A DNA stretch of 64,000 nt from Stenotrophomonas ginsengisoli (GTDB lineage: Bacteria > Pseudomonadota > Gammaproteobacteria > Xanthomonadales > Xanthomonadaceae): contig NZ_LDJM01000021.1 of assembly GCF_001431485.1 (NCBI RefSeq), forward strand, positions 116,517-180,516, written 5' to 3'. The notes beneath the pieces were generated by a model. That model made no database searches and was not told the origin of the DNA. It saw only the letters and a list, made by a program, of their open reading frames with translations. Position numbers and translations under genes: made by a program. Every line of letters starts with the position of its first letter. Positions within the stretch are counted from its first letter, which is position 1. Shown piece after piece: positions 17,029 to 25,364 of the stretch.

Positions 17029-18831
17029 ATGACCCCACGCACCACCTTGCTGCTCGGCAGCCTGCTGCTGGCCTGTGGCCTGCCCGTCAGCGCCGTCGCC
17101 ATGACGCCCGCGCCAGCCGTGGCCGCCAACCCGGCACAGGCGCTGGACGCCCTGTTTGCCGGCTTCACCGACCGCTGGATGGCCGCCAACCCGACCGCCG
17201 CCAGTTCCAGCAAGTACTTTGACGGGGCGCTGCAGGCGCGTCTGGACCGCCAGATCACCGGCCGTGATGCTGCCACCCGCGCCGCCAGCCGTGCTCTGGC
17301 CGCCGAGGGCATCGCCGCGCTGCAGGCCATCGACCTGGACGGCCTGGATGCCGAACGCCGGCTCTCGGCCGAGCTGATGGCCCAGCAGCTGCAGCAGGTG
17401 ATCGATGGCGAGCGTTTCGAGCACCTGCGCTTTCCGCTGCAGCAGATGAGCGGGGCCAATGTCTCCCTGCCCAACCTGCTCACCGTGATCCACCCGCTGG
17501 CCACGGCCGACAACCTGGACAGCTACCTGGCCCGTCTGGCCCTGCTCCCCGCGCACATGGACCAGGCCAGCGAGCAGGCGCGGGCCATGGCCGATGCCGG
17601 GGTATTGCCGCCGGACTTCATCATCGACGCCACCCTGGCGCAGATGCGCAGCTTCATCGCCGCCCAGCCGGCGGCCAATCCGCTGGTCACCACCCTGGCC
17701 GAACGCGGCGCGCGCATCGACGGCCTGGCCCAGGGCCAGCATGCCGCTGCGGTGGACAAGGCCACCGCCCTGGTGCGCGATGCGGTCTACCCGGCCTGGC
17801 AGCGCGCGATCGACGAACTGCAGCGCCAGCGTCCCTTGGCCAGCAGCGATGCCGGGGTCTGGCGCCTGCCCGACGGGGCGGCCTACTACGCCGCACAGCT
17901 GAAGAACTTCACTTCCACCGCGCTGTCGGCCGAGGACATCCATGCCATCGGCCTGCGCGAGGTGGCCGCCATAGAAGCGCAGATGGATGGCCTGCTGCGC
18001 CAGATCGGCCGCAGCGAAGGCTCGGTCAAGGTCCGTATCGCCCAGCTGCAAAAAGACCTTGCCTACCCGGACAGCGACGCCGGCCATGCGGCCTTGATGG
18101 CCGACATCAACCGCTACATGGCCGATGCCGATGTGCGTGCGGCCAAGTTCTTCGACCTGCTGCCCAAGACGGCCGTGATTGCCCAGCCCTACCCGCGCTA
18201 CCGCTGGGCCGCGGCGGCAGCCAGCTACACCGCACCGCCGCTGGACGGCTCACGCCCGGGCGTGTTCCAGATGCCGCTGCGCCCGGACCGGCTGACCAAC
18301 TTCGGCCTGCGCACCCTGACCTACCACGAGGCCGTGCCGGGGCATCACTACCAGCTGGCGCTGGCGGTGGAAAACACCGGCGTGCCGCGCTTCCGCCAGG
18401 TCCGCGCCTTCGGTGGCACCGCCGCCTTCAGCGAGGGCTGGGCGCTGTATGCCGAACAGCTGGCCGCCGATGACGGCTGGTACGAAGGTGATGTGGAAGG
18501 CCTGCTCGGCCAGCTCGATGCCGCCCTGTTCCGTGCCCGCCGCCTGGTGGTGGACACCGGCCTGCATGCCAAGGGCTGGACCCGCCAGCAGGCCATCGAC
18601 TACGGCATTCCGCCCTCGGAAGTGGAGCGCTATGTGGTCAACCCCGGCCAGGCCACCGCCTACATGATCGGCAAGCTGGAGATCATCCGCCTGCGTGACA
18701 AGGCCAAGGCCGCACTGGGGGACACGTTCGACCTGCGCCAGTTCCACAACGTGGTGCTGACCACCGGGGTGGTGCCGTTGCCCCTGCTGGAACAGCGCAT
18801 CGACGCCTGGATTGCGCAGACCCGGGCCTGA
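17029..18831 (+). CDS. Secreted DUF885 metallopeptidase-like protein
   Basis: 600 residues from the ATG at 17029, with GGAG upstream. A signal peptide is present (residues 1-24, ending SAVA). The DUF885 zinc-type motif is TYHEAVPGHHYQLALA at ~433, with the second acidic element FSEGWALYAEQLA downstream and the terminal VVLTTGVVPLPLLE typical of the family. Members are predicted zinc hydrolases; few have defined substrates. Length (about 600) is normal. Together with the divergent M13 peptidase gene it makes a pair of exported peptidases sharing one intergenic region, which hints at joint regulation. Confidence 0.88.
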   Translation: MTPRTTLLLGSLLLACGLPVSAVAMTPAPAVAANPAQALDALFAGFTDRWMAANPTAASSSKYFDGALQARLDRQITGRDAATRAASRALAAEGIAALQAIDLDGLDAERRLSAELMAQQLQQVIDGERFEHLRFPLQQMSGANVSLPNLLTVIHPLATADNLDSYLARLALLPAHMDQASEQARAMADAGVLPPDFIIDATLAQMRSFIAAQPAANPLVTTLAERGARIDGLAQGQHAAAVDKATALVRDAVYPAWQRAIDELQRQRPLASSDAGVWRLPDGAAYYAAQLKNFTSTALSAEDIHAIGLREVAAIEAQMDGLLRQIGRSEGSVKVRIAQLQKDLAYPDSDAGHAALMADINRYMADADVRAAKFFDLLPKTAVIAQPYPRYRWAAAAASYTAPPLDGSRPGVFQMPLRPDRLTNFGLRTLTYHEAVPGHHYQLALAVENTGVPRFRQVRAFGGTAAFSEGWALYAEQLAADDGWYEGDVEGLLGQLDAALFRARRLVVDTGLHAKGWTRQQAIDYGIPPSEVERYVVNPGQATAYMIGKLEIIRLRDKAKAALGDTFDLRQFHNVVLTTGVVPLPLLEQRIDAWIAQTRA

Positions 18832-18898
18832 GCCCGGCGGCACGTCCTGGCCGCAACGCGGCCCGGGCGTGCCAAGGATGTGCAGGTGCTGCGTAGCG

Positions 18899-19549
18899 TC
18901 AGGGGGCAGCCACCGCCCGCACCGGCACCGCCGTGGGCGCAGATGCCCCGGCCAGCGGTTGCAGGCCGGAGATGGCACGCAAGGCATCCGGCGTGACCAC
19001 CGGCTCGTCCAGCAGCGGCGCGCTGACCGTGGCCAGACGCTGTGGCTGGCCGCCAGCGGCCAACGCACGCAGGACCAGCTCGCTGCAGTACAGCGCGCCG
19101 GCATCGGAAAGCACAAAGCGCATGTCGAACGGCTTGCCGTGCTGTTCCTGCAGCCAGGCGCGCAGCGCCGCCGCATCCAGTCCGGGCAGGCGGTAACTGG
19201 CCGCATCACTGGCCAGGGCCGGGGCAAGAAAATCGGCCAGCAGCTCCTGGCGTACCCCGCCGGGGCTGCCCGGCTCGTCGGGCATGGCATGCACGATTGT
19301 GACCTGCCCGCCCTCGCGCAGGACCATGCCCACATGCGAAAAGCGGCTGGCCCGGCCCTGGCGCAGCACCAGCGAACTCATCAGGTCACGCCCGCGGCGG
19401 AACACCAGGTCGCCATCGCGCAACTGCCCGGCCTGGGCCAGTACCGCCTGCTGCTCGCTGCTGGTGGGCAGACCGGCCGGCCCGGGAGCCGGGCGGCAAC
19501 TGCACAGCAGCGCCGCCAACAGCATCAAAGGCAGGCAGGTCCGTCGCAC
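18899..19549 (-). CDS. YiiX-like permuted papain-fold lipoprotein
   Basis: 216 residues if it starts at the GTG at 19549, one base after the stop of the upstream gene; an ATG at 19525 is the alternative. The N-terminus is a lipoprotein-type signal (LLAALLCSC). The YiiX/YebB (DUF830) pattern of permuted NlpC/P60 proteins is clear: GDLVFRRG, catalytic His in RFSHVGMVL, and catalytic Cys in ALYCSELVL. Such proteins are cysteine amidases or peptidases possibly acting on peptidoglycan or lipid amides. Order of residues is Asp/His then Cys, the permuted order. Translational coupling with the DUF4878-type gene is likely. Confidence 0.78.
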   Translation of the reverse strand: MRRTCLPLMLLAALLCSCRPAPGPAGLPTSSEQQAVLAQAGQLRDGDLVFRRGRDLMSSLVLRQGRASRFSHVGMVLREGGQVTIVHAMPDEPGSPGGVRQELLADFLAPALASDAASYRLPGLDAAALRAWLQEQHGKPFDMRFVLSDAGALYCSELVLRALAAGGQPQRLATVSAPLLDEPVVTPDALRAISGLQPLAGASAPTAVPVRAVAAP

Positions 19550-19550
19550 C

Positions 19551-19931
19551 TTACTTGCCGATGCCGATCTTCCAGGCATCGTTTTCCTGCACCAGCATCA
19601 CGTCATCGTTCTTGGCCGGGCAATCGCCCTTGAAACTGATCGCCGCGCTGCCACGGCGCACTTCGCCTTCGCCGCTGAGGGTGACTTCCACCTTGTCCAG
19701 GCCACCGCAGTCGGCCATGTTCTTGGCGCCTTCGGCCAGGGCCATGTCCAGCTTGCCGTTGCCCAGCATCTCGGTGATCTGGGCCGACAGGTAGCCCTTG
19801 GCGGTATCGGTCTTGCCGGCATCCAGTGCCTTGTAGAACCCCTTGACCGTGGCTTCCGGGCCCGAGGAACAAGCCGCCAGCAACGCCATCGAACAGACCG
19901 CAACCACCAGACCAGTGCGACGCAACATCAT
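19551..19931 (-). CDS. Small lipoprotein, DUF4878-like
   Basis: 126 residues from the ATG at 19931 (a second ATG follows at once), with AAAGGAA upstream. Lipobox LLAAC at residues 17-21. The mature part (SGPEATVKGFYKALDAGKTD ...) looks like a DUF4878/NTF2-like small domain: an early helix with VKGFYKALDAG, then beta strands with VEVTLSGEGEVRRG. Probably attached to a membrane in the periplasm. Function unknown. It is the first gene of a pair with the YiiX-like gene, whose GTG start follows after one base, and is divergent from the PhaZ7-like gene. Confidence 0.8.
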   Translation of the reverse strand: MMLRRTGLVVAVCSMALLAACSSGPEATVKGFYKALDAGKTDTAKGYLSAQITEMLGNGKLDMALAEGAKNMADCGGLDKVEVTLSGEGEVRRGSAAISFKGDCPAKNDDVMLVQENDAWKIGIGK

Positions 19932-20156
19932 GAGAAATTCCTTTGAGTGACCAAGCGCCTGCCTCAGTGCAGACGTACGTCACATTATGCCCCTGTTCAG
20001 GGATTTGGAAATCAGGACAAACCCTACCTGCCCCGGCAAGCCTTCCCTTTCGGCCAATGGCAGCCACTGCCATACCGGCGCACCCTGCCTGTTGCCGCCC
20101 CCATGCGGTTGGAAACCGTCGGCCCTGCCCACCATCCCGCCGAGGAAACAACCACC

Positions 20157-21305
20157 ATGCGCCCATCTCCATTCCACCGTGTCCGCGCCCTGCTGCGCCG
20201 CCCCGCCCTGCGTTGCACCGGGCTGATCTGCGCCGCCCTGGCCCTGTCCAGCCTGCCGGCCGCACCGGCCCAGGCCCTGAGCTGCGGCAGCAACAACGGC
20301 TATACCTGCACCGGCAGCAGTGACCAGTACGCCGGCGGCTTTGCCCCCGGCGTCGGCCATGGCGGTTTCGGCGGCGGCAGCTGCAGCGCCAGCCGCACCC
20401 CGGTGGTGTTCATCCACGGCAATGGCGACAGCGCGATCAGCTTTGACATGCCACCGGGTGCGGTGAGCGGATACACCACGCCGGCACAATCGCCGTATGC
20501 CGCGTTCAAGGCTGCCGGCTACAACGACTGCGAGCTGTTCGGCATCACCTGGCTCAGCGCCAGCGAACGGGCCAGCCCGCAGGGCAACTACCACAAGCCA
20601 GCCACCTACCAGACGCTGAAGACCTTCATCGACAAGGTCCGTGCCTACACCGGCAAGGCGCAGGTGGACATCGTGGCCCACTCGCTGGGCAGCTCGATGG
20701 CCATGGCGATGATCCACAAGCACGCCTATCAAGCCAGCGTGCGCCGCTTCATCAATATCGCCGGCGGCATCCGCGGCCTGCAGACCTGCCGCTTGACCGG
20801 CTATCAGTCCGCCCTGGCCCAGACCTGCAATGCCGAGGCATATGTGTACCCGTATGACCACTACACCTTCGGCCTGTATCCCAGCACCGGGGTGGGTTTT
20901 TATGGCTACAACCGCTGGACCGGCACCGGCAGCTCCAGCCTGCGCAGCCTGCCGGCCAGCTGGTCGGGGATCCGCTTCTACACCCTCACTGCGGGCCTGC
21001 GTGACCAGGTGCACTGCTTCACCACCAGCTGGGCAGCGACCTGCGATGCCGGCGCCCTGTATGCCCCGGCCAGCAATGTGATTGCCCAGCTGGACGTGGG
21101 CGTGGGCAGCACCGCCTACCTGTACGACTGGGACTGGGCCGATGGCAGCCCTCTCAACCTGGCCGGCGGCGATTACAACGGAGTCGGTCATTTCCGCTCA
21201 CTGGCCAATACCGGGGCAATCCAGGTGCGCATGCTCGATACCACCTGCAGCAGCGATTGCGCCGCCACTTACAGCCCGATGAACGGGCCGGCCGCCGTAC
21301 GCTGA
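20157..21305 (+). CDS. PhaZ7-like extracellular depolymerase/esterase
   Basis: 382 residues from the ATG at 20157, with GAGGAAA upstream. Signal peptide to about Ala40 (PAQA); mature protein begins LSCGSNNGYTCTG. An alpha/beta hydrolase with oxyanion segment FIHGNGDSAISFDMPPG, nucleophile Ser176 in VAHSLG, Asp283 in AGLRDQVHC and His345 in GVGHFRS. From recall, the extracellular native-poly(3-hydroxybutyrate) depolymerase PhaZ7 of Paucimonas lemoignei shares these segments and has Ser136, Asp242 and His306 in the mature chain. Subtracting 40 gives 136, 243 and 305 here. The lipase box begins with Ala (AHSLG), as in PhaZ7. Several Cys pairs fit an exported protein. The actual polymer is unproven; a lipase role is the alternative. 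Confidence 0.85.
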   Translation: MRPSPFHRVRALLRRPALRCTGLICAALALSSLPAAPAQALSCGSNNGYTCTGSSDQYAGGFAPGVGHGGFGGGSCSASRTPVVFIHGNGDSAISFDMPPGAVSGYTTPAQSPYAAFKAAGYNDCELFGITWLSASERASPQGNYHKPATYQTLKTFIDKVRAYTGKAQVDIVAHSLGSSMAMAMIHKHAYQASVRRFINIAGGIRGLQTCRLTGYQSALAQTCNAEAYVYPYDHYTFGLYPSTGVGFYGYNRWTGTGSSSLRSLPASWSGIRFYTLTAGLRDQVHCFTTSWAATCDAGALYAPASNVIAQLDVGVGSTAYLYDWDWADGSPLNLAGGDYNGVGHFRSLANTGAIQVRMLDTTCSSDCAATYSPMNGPAAVR

Positions 21306-21328
21306 ATTTTGACCACGACAGGCCGATC

Positions 21329-22417
21329 ATGCGGGTATTACCCGTTCCGGCCCGGAGATCGCCTGTCGTGAACCCCGCCATTCCCCTGCCTTCACCGGCC
21401 TTCGTTGGCCCGCTGGCCGATTCCCTGCGCCATGCCCGCTCGCTGGAAGAACTGGTGCGCCCGCTGCTGGAGCTGCTGCAGGCGGTGACCGGGCTGGATT
21501 CGACCTACCTGACCCGGGTCGATGAAACCGCCGGCGTGCAGCAGATCACCCACGCTTACAACACCAGCGCGGCCCTGCACATGCCCGAACAGCTGATCGT
21601 GCCGTGGGCCGACACCCTGTGCCGGCGTGCCCTGCTCGAACAGCTGCCCTGCACCAACGAGGTGGCCACCCACTGGGGTGACAGCGCGGCGGCCAGCGAA
21701 CTGGGCATCGGCACCTATGCCTCCACCCCCGTGCACACCGCCGATGGCCAGCTGATCGGCACCCTGTGCGCGGCCAGTGCCGGCCGGGCCGACATTGCCG
21801 AAGGTGCCGAGCGCCTGCTGCGCATGTTTGCCGCCCTGATCGGCCAGCACATCGAACGCGAGCGCCTGATCGAGCAGCTGCGCATCGCCCACCAGGCCCT
21901 GCAGCTCACCGCCGACACCGATGCCCTGACCGGCCTGCCCAACCGCCGCGCGCTGATGCAGGAGCTGGACCGCCGCCTGCTGCAGCATGCCCAGGCCGAT
22001 ACCCAGCTGCTGGTCGGCTTCATCGACCTGGATGATTTCAAGCAGATCAACGACCGCTGGGGCCATGCCGCCGGCGACCGCTTCCTGAGCCAGATTGCCC
22101 AGCGCCTGCGTCAGGCCCAGCGTCCGGAGGACTACTGCGCCCGCTTGGGCGGCGATGAGTTCGTGATCCTGGTCAGCCTGGGCCATACCTTCGCCGATGA
22201 GCAGCACGACACGGTCATCGATCAGATCGAGCAACGCCTGGAGGCGATGACCTGCGGCCACTTCCAGCTCGGCGCGGACATCAGCCTGGACTACCAGGGC
22301 CCCAGCATCGGCCTGATCCGGGTGGGCGGCAGCAGCAATGCCACCGAGGTGCTGACCCTGGCCGATGCGGCGATGTACCAGCGCAAGCAGCTGCGCCACG
22401 CCCAGCGCACGGGCTGA
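21329..22417 (+). CDS. GAF-GGDEF diguanylate cyclase
   Basis: 362 residues from the ATG at 21329; a GTG at 21368 with GGAG upstream is a credible alternative start. Residues ~30-185 form a GAF sensory domain (STYLTRVDETAGVQQIT ... GTYASTPVHTADGQLIGTLC). The GGDEF domain runs ~200-360, with active site GGDEF at 274-278. An RxxD inhibitory site (RPED) lies exactly five residues before it, so c-di-GMP product feedback is likely. No signal peptide or membrane helix, so cytoplasmic. It converges on the DUF1615 gene with 6 bp between stops. Confidence 0.9.
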   Translation: MRVLPVPARRSPVVNPAIPLPSPAFVGPLADSLRHARSLEELVRPLLELLQAVTGLDSTYLTRVDETAGVQQITHAYNTSAALHMPEQLIVPWADTLCRRALLEQLPCTNEVATHWGDSAAASELGIGTYASTPVHTADGQLIGTLCAASAGRADIAEGAERLLRMFAALIGQHIERERLIEQLRIAHQALQLTADTDALTGLPNRRALMQELDRRLLQHAQADTQLLVGFIDLDDFKQINDRWGHAAGDRFLSQIAQRLRQAQRPEDYCARLGGDEFVILVSLGHTFADEQHDTVIDQIEQRLEAMTCGHFQLGADISLDYQGPSIGLIRVGGSSNATEVLTLADAAMYQRKQLRHAQRTG

Positions 22418-22423
22418 GCCGGC

Positions 22424-23533
22424 TCAGCCGGCCGGGGTGGCCAGCGCCATGCAGCGCTGGTAGCGCTCGTAGACACGCGTGGCAAACCAGGCCGTGGTCA
22501 GCTGGCGGGTGATCTTCGGGCTTTCCAGGGTGATGCCGGGCAGGCTTTCGCGTGGCAGCGCACTGCCCTGGCGGCGTTCGGCCAGGTTGAACACCGCGGT
22601 GAACAGCGGGCTGTCATTGAAGTGCAGGCTGTTGCCGCGCTCCAGCTCGCGCCGGATCTGCGCCGCATCCATGCCCAGCTGGGCAGCCAGGCTGCGTACG
22701 GCGACCTCGGTCTGGCCGGGCTTGTCCAACGGCGCGCCGGGCACCAGCAGGTCCCCGTCCAGGGCCAGGGTACGGCCGCTGGCCACTGCCACCGCGTGCT
22801 GGAAGGCCGCATTGCGGCTGGCATACCAGCCGGCGTTGTAATCGGCGAAACGGTGGATCTTGCGGGTATAGGGCGTGGCATAGCCGAGCAGGTGGGCGAT
22901 GCCGAAATAGACCCCGCCACGACGGGTGAACACTTCCTGGCGGGCATCGCGGCCGGGATACGGATAGCCGTCCATGCGGGCCTGGGCAAAGGCGATGGAG
23001 ACCTGCATCGAACCGCCGGTCTGCACCGGGTTGTGATCACCCAGCAGGCGCGCGCCCAGCGGCACCCGGCCGATGATTTCCTGGTACAGCTCGCTGAGCA
23101 GGCCTTCGCTGCGTACCGCATCCAGACGCTGGCCATAGGTCCGCCCGTCCAGCGAGGCCACATTCAAGGCCGCACTCAGGGCCAGCTTGGGAATGCGCTT
23201 GGCCCGGGCCCGGCGTTCGAGCTCGCCACGCGCAACCCGGCCCAGATCGGCCACCGGCGGATCAACGTTGAAACCGGATTCCTGCTCGATCACCGCCAGG
23301 GTGGCGCAGATGTTTTCATCATTGCCGGCGATGCCCTGGGCGTGGAAGGCGGTCTGGATGTCGGCGGCCCAGCCGGCACGCTCATCCAGCTTGTCCGGCA
23401 GGCGGGCGGCAATGCGCTCGCGCAGCAGGTCGGTCTGCGAGCGGCTGGCCGGCGGCGGCGTGGTCGCACAGGCCGCCAGCAACACCAGTGCCAGCAGCGC
23501 CGGCACACGCAACAGGACAGAAGAAGCTTTCAC
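22424..23533 (-). CDS. DUF1615 lipoprotein
   Basis: 369 residues from the GTG at 23533, which gives a normal lipoprotein signal with lipobox VLLAAC; a TTG at 23548 is also in frame. The body matches the DUF1615 family: NICATLAVIEQESGFNVDPPV, GGSMQVSIAFAQAR, FADYNAGWYASRNAAFQ. The Glu-Ser-Gly-Phe element and GSMQ segment recall lysozyme/transglycosylase-like folds, so a peptidoglycan role is possible but not shown. Probably in the outer membrane facing the periplasm. Tail-to-tail with the GAF-GGDEF gene. Confidence 0.82.
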   Translation of the reverse strand: MKASSVLLRVPALLALVLLAACATTPPPASRSQTDLLRERIAARLPDKLDERAGWAADIQTAFHAQGIAGNDENICATLAVIEQESGFNVDPPVADLGRVARGELERRARAKRIPKLALSAALNVASLDGRTYGQRLDAVRSEGLLSELYQEIIGRVPLGARLLGDHNPVQTGGSMQVSIAFAQARMDGYPYPGRDARQEVFTRRGGVYFGIAHLLGYATPYTRKIHRFADYNAGWYASRNAAFQHAVAVASGRTLALDGDLLVPGAPLDKPGQTEVAVRSLAAQLGMDAAQIRRELERGNSLHFNDSPLFTAVFNLAERRQGSALPRESLPGITLESPKITRQLTTAWFATRVYERYQRCMALATPAG

Positions 23534-23619
23534 GAGCCACCAACGCAACCAGAACCGTTCACACGCTGACAGCGCCGGCAGGGATGGTCAAGCAATCCGG
23601 GGCAATCGGCCTGTCCGGG

Positions 23620-24279
23620 TCAAACCGTGGCCACCGGCGCCGCCTCGGGCAGGCCGCCGATGGCCAGGCCCAGGGCCAGCACGCACAGGATCACCGCAAT
23701 CGAGCCATCCAGCACCCGCCAGGTACGCGGCTTGGTGAACAGCGGCGCCAGCGCGCGCGCGCCCAGGCCCTGGGCAGTCAGCCAGATCAGGCTGGCAGTG
23801 GCCACGCCGGCAGCAAAGCTCATCCGCGCGGCACCGAAATTGTCGGCAATCGAGCCGATCACCACCATGTCCAGCCAGAAGTGAGGGTTGATCACCGAGA
23901 ACCCGGCCGCGGCCAGCACCATCGCCTTGCGTGAGTTGCCCTCGGTGTCATCGGCCTGCAGGCCGCTGCTGCCGGCAATGGCACGCCGCGCCGACTGCAG
24001 CGCATACCACAGCAGGAAGGCCACACCGCCCCACAGCAGCACACCGGTCAGCCACGGCAGGGCATCGGTGAGCCGGCGCAGGCCGGCGACACTGGCGAAG
24101 ATGAAGGCCGCATCGATCACCGCACAGGTGGCGATGATGGCCAGGATGTGGTTGCGGGCGATGCCCTGGCGCAGGATGAAGGCGCTTTGTGCGCCGACCA
24201 CGGCAAACAGGCCGATACCGGTGGCCGCACCACTGACCCAGGCCGCCAGGCCGGGGGTAGCGAAGGTTTCATTGAACAT
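23620..24279 (-). CDS. LysE/ArgO-family amino acid exporter
   Basis: 219 residues from the ATG at 24279. Six predicted membrane helices; family elements GLFAVVGAQSAFILRQGI, DAAFIFASVAG and SVINPHFWLDMVVIG (the NPH segment) are clear. LysE/ArgO proteins export lysine, arginine or canavanine. It is divergent from a LysR-type regulator of the ArgP/LysG group, the standard genetic arrangement for this exporter, with 122 bp between starts that carries a dyad element. Confidence 0.92.
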   Translation of the reverse strand: MFNETFATPGLAAWVSGAATGIGLFAVVGAQSAFILRQGIARNHILAIIATCAVIDAAFIFASVAGLRRLTDALPWLTGVLLWGGVAFLLWYALQSARRAIAGSSGLQADDTEGNSRKAMVLAAAGFSVINPHFWLDMVVIGSIADNFGAARMSFAAGVATASLIWLTAQGLGARALAPLFTKPRTWRVLDGSIAVILCVLALGLAIGGLPEAAPVATV

Positions 24280-24357
24280 GGGAAGACCTGCAGATTGCGG
24301 GGGTGCGGCGTGTACCCAGCCGCTGGACTGGAGCCATTCTTGCAGTGCAGCACAGGG

Positions 24358-24373
24358 AAGTTAAGCTAAACTT
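24358..24373. promoter_or_regulatory. Candidate LysR-type operator in the lysE-argP spacer
   Basis: A near-perfect 16-bp dyad, AAGTTAAGCTAAACTT, in an AT-rich patch just before the regulator start. It contains the T-N11-A layout of LysR-type sites. A second TTAAGC at 24385-24390 repeats its left half 24 bases on. Confidence 0.5.
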
Positions 24374-24401
24374 CTTTAACCAAATTAAGCAGAGCTAATG
24401 T

Positions 24402-25307
24402 ATGCGTTTCGATCACGCTCAGCTTCGGGCCCTGGCTGCTGTAGTACGCGAGGGCAGTTTTGAACGCGCTGCCCTGGCCCTGCATGTCACCCCGTCGGCA
24501 ATCAGCCAGCGGATCAAGGCGCTGGAGGACCGCGTCGGCCGCCTGCTGGTCCAGCGCACCACCCCGGCCAGCGCCACTGCCGAAGGCCAGATCCTGGTCC
24601 GCCTGGCCGAACAGACCGCCCTGCTCGAACACGAGGCACTGGCCCGCATCGGCATCGATGACGATCAGCTGCCGCGCTCCTCCATTGCCGTGGCGGTCAA
24701 CCACGACAGCATGGAAACCTGGTTTCCCGAGGCTGCGGCCCTGTTCGCCGCCGACAGCAGTGCCACCCTGGACCTGCATGTGGAAGACCAGGACCACACC
24801 GCCGACCTGCTGCGCCGGGGCGAGGTGCTCGGCGCGGTGACTACCCTGGCCGAGGCCGTGCAGGGTTGCCAGATCCATCCGCTGGGCAGCATCCGTTATG
24901 CGGCCACCTGCACCCCGCAGTTCCACGCCCGCTACTTTGCCAAGGGGGTCACGGCCGCCGCACTGGCCCAGGCCCCGGTGCTGGTGTTCAACCGCAAGGA
25001 TGACCTGCAGGCCCGCCATGCCCGCCGCCTGGCCGGCACCGATGCGCCGCTGCAGCCACCGGTGTGGTGGATTCCCTCCACCCGCGCCTTCGTCCACGCC
25101 AATCTGGCCGGACTGGGCTGGACCATGAACCCGCTGCCGCTGGTGCGCCGGCATCTGGAAGCCGGCCGCCTGGTCTACCTGCGCCAGCGCGTGTACGAAG
25201 ACATCCCGCTGTACTGGCAGCACTGGAAGGGCGATGTGCAGGGCATGGCCAACCTGACCCGGGCCGTATTGCAGGCCTCCCGTGCGCTGGTGCGCAAGCG
25301 GCGCTGA
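24402..25307 (+). CDS. ArgP/LysG-type LysR transcription regulator
   Basis: 301 residues from the ATG at 24402. N-terminal winged helix-turn-helix (FDHAQLRALAAVVREGSFER, ALHVTPSAISQRIKALEDRVG). The C-terminal effector domain matches ArgP/IciA (AVNHDSMETWFPEAA, DHTADLLRRGEVLGAVTT, GWTMNPLPLV). In other bacteria ArgP/LysG binds lysine or arginine and switches on the exporter. Here it is divergent from the LysE gene, so it most likely controls it. A strong bidirectional terminator follows. Confidence 0.92.
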   Translation: MRFDHAQLRALAAVVREGSFERAALALHVTPSAISQRIKALEDRVGRLLVQRTTPASATAEGQILVRLAEQTALLEHEALARIGIDDDQLPRSSIAVAVNHDSMETWFPEAAALFAADSSATLDLHVEDQDHTADLLRRGEVLGAVTTLAEAVQGCQIHPLGSIRYAATCTPQFHARYFAKGVTAAALAQAPVLVFNRKDDLQARHARRLAGTDAPLQPPVWWIPSTRAFVHANLAGLGWTMNPLPLVRRHLEAGRLVYLRQRVYEDIPLYWQHWKGDVQGMANLTRAVLQASRALVRKRR

Positions 25308-25318
25308 ACCGGCAAACG

Positions 25319-25344
25319 ACAACGGCCCGCAAGCGGGCCGTTGT
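25319..25344. terminator. Bidirectional terminator between argP-like and sstT
   Basis: A perfect 12-bp inverted repeat, ACAACGGCCCGC / GCGGGCCGTTGT, with a 2-base loop, between two converging genes. T-runs are weak. Confidence 0.7.
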
Positions 25345-25364
25345 GCACATCCAGCGTTGTCTTC

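Noticed and set aside
14643..17222. 859-residue plus-strand open frame opposite the M13 peptidase
   Set aside because: GC-rich antisense shadow; no signal or domain; the minus-strand frame has complete M13 motifs.
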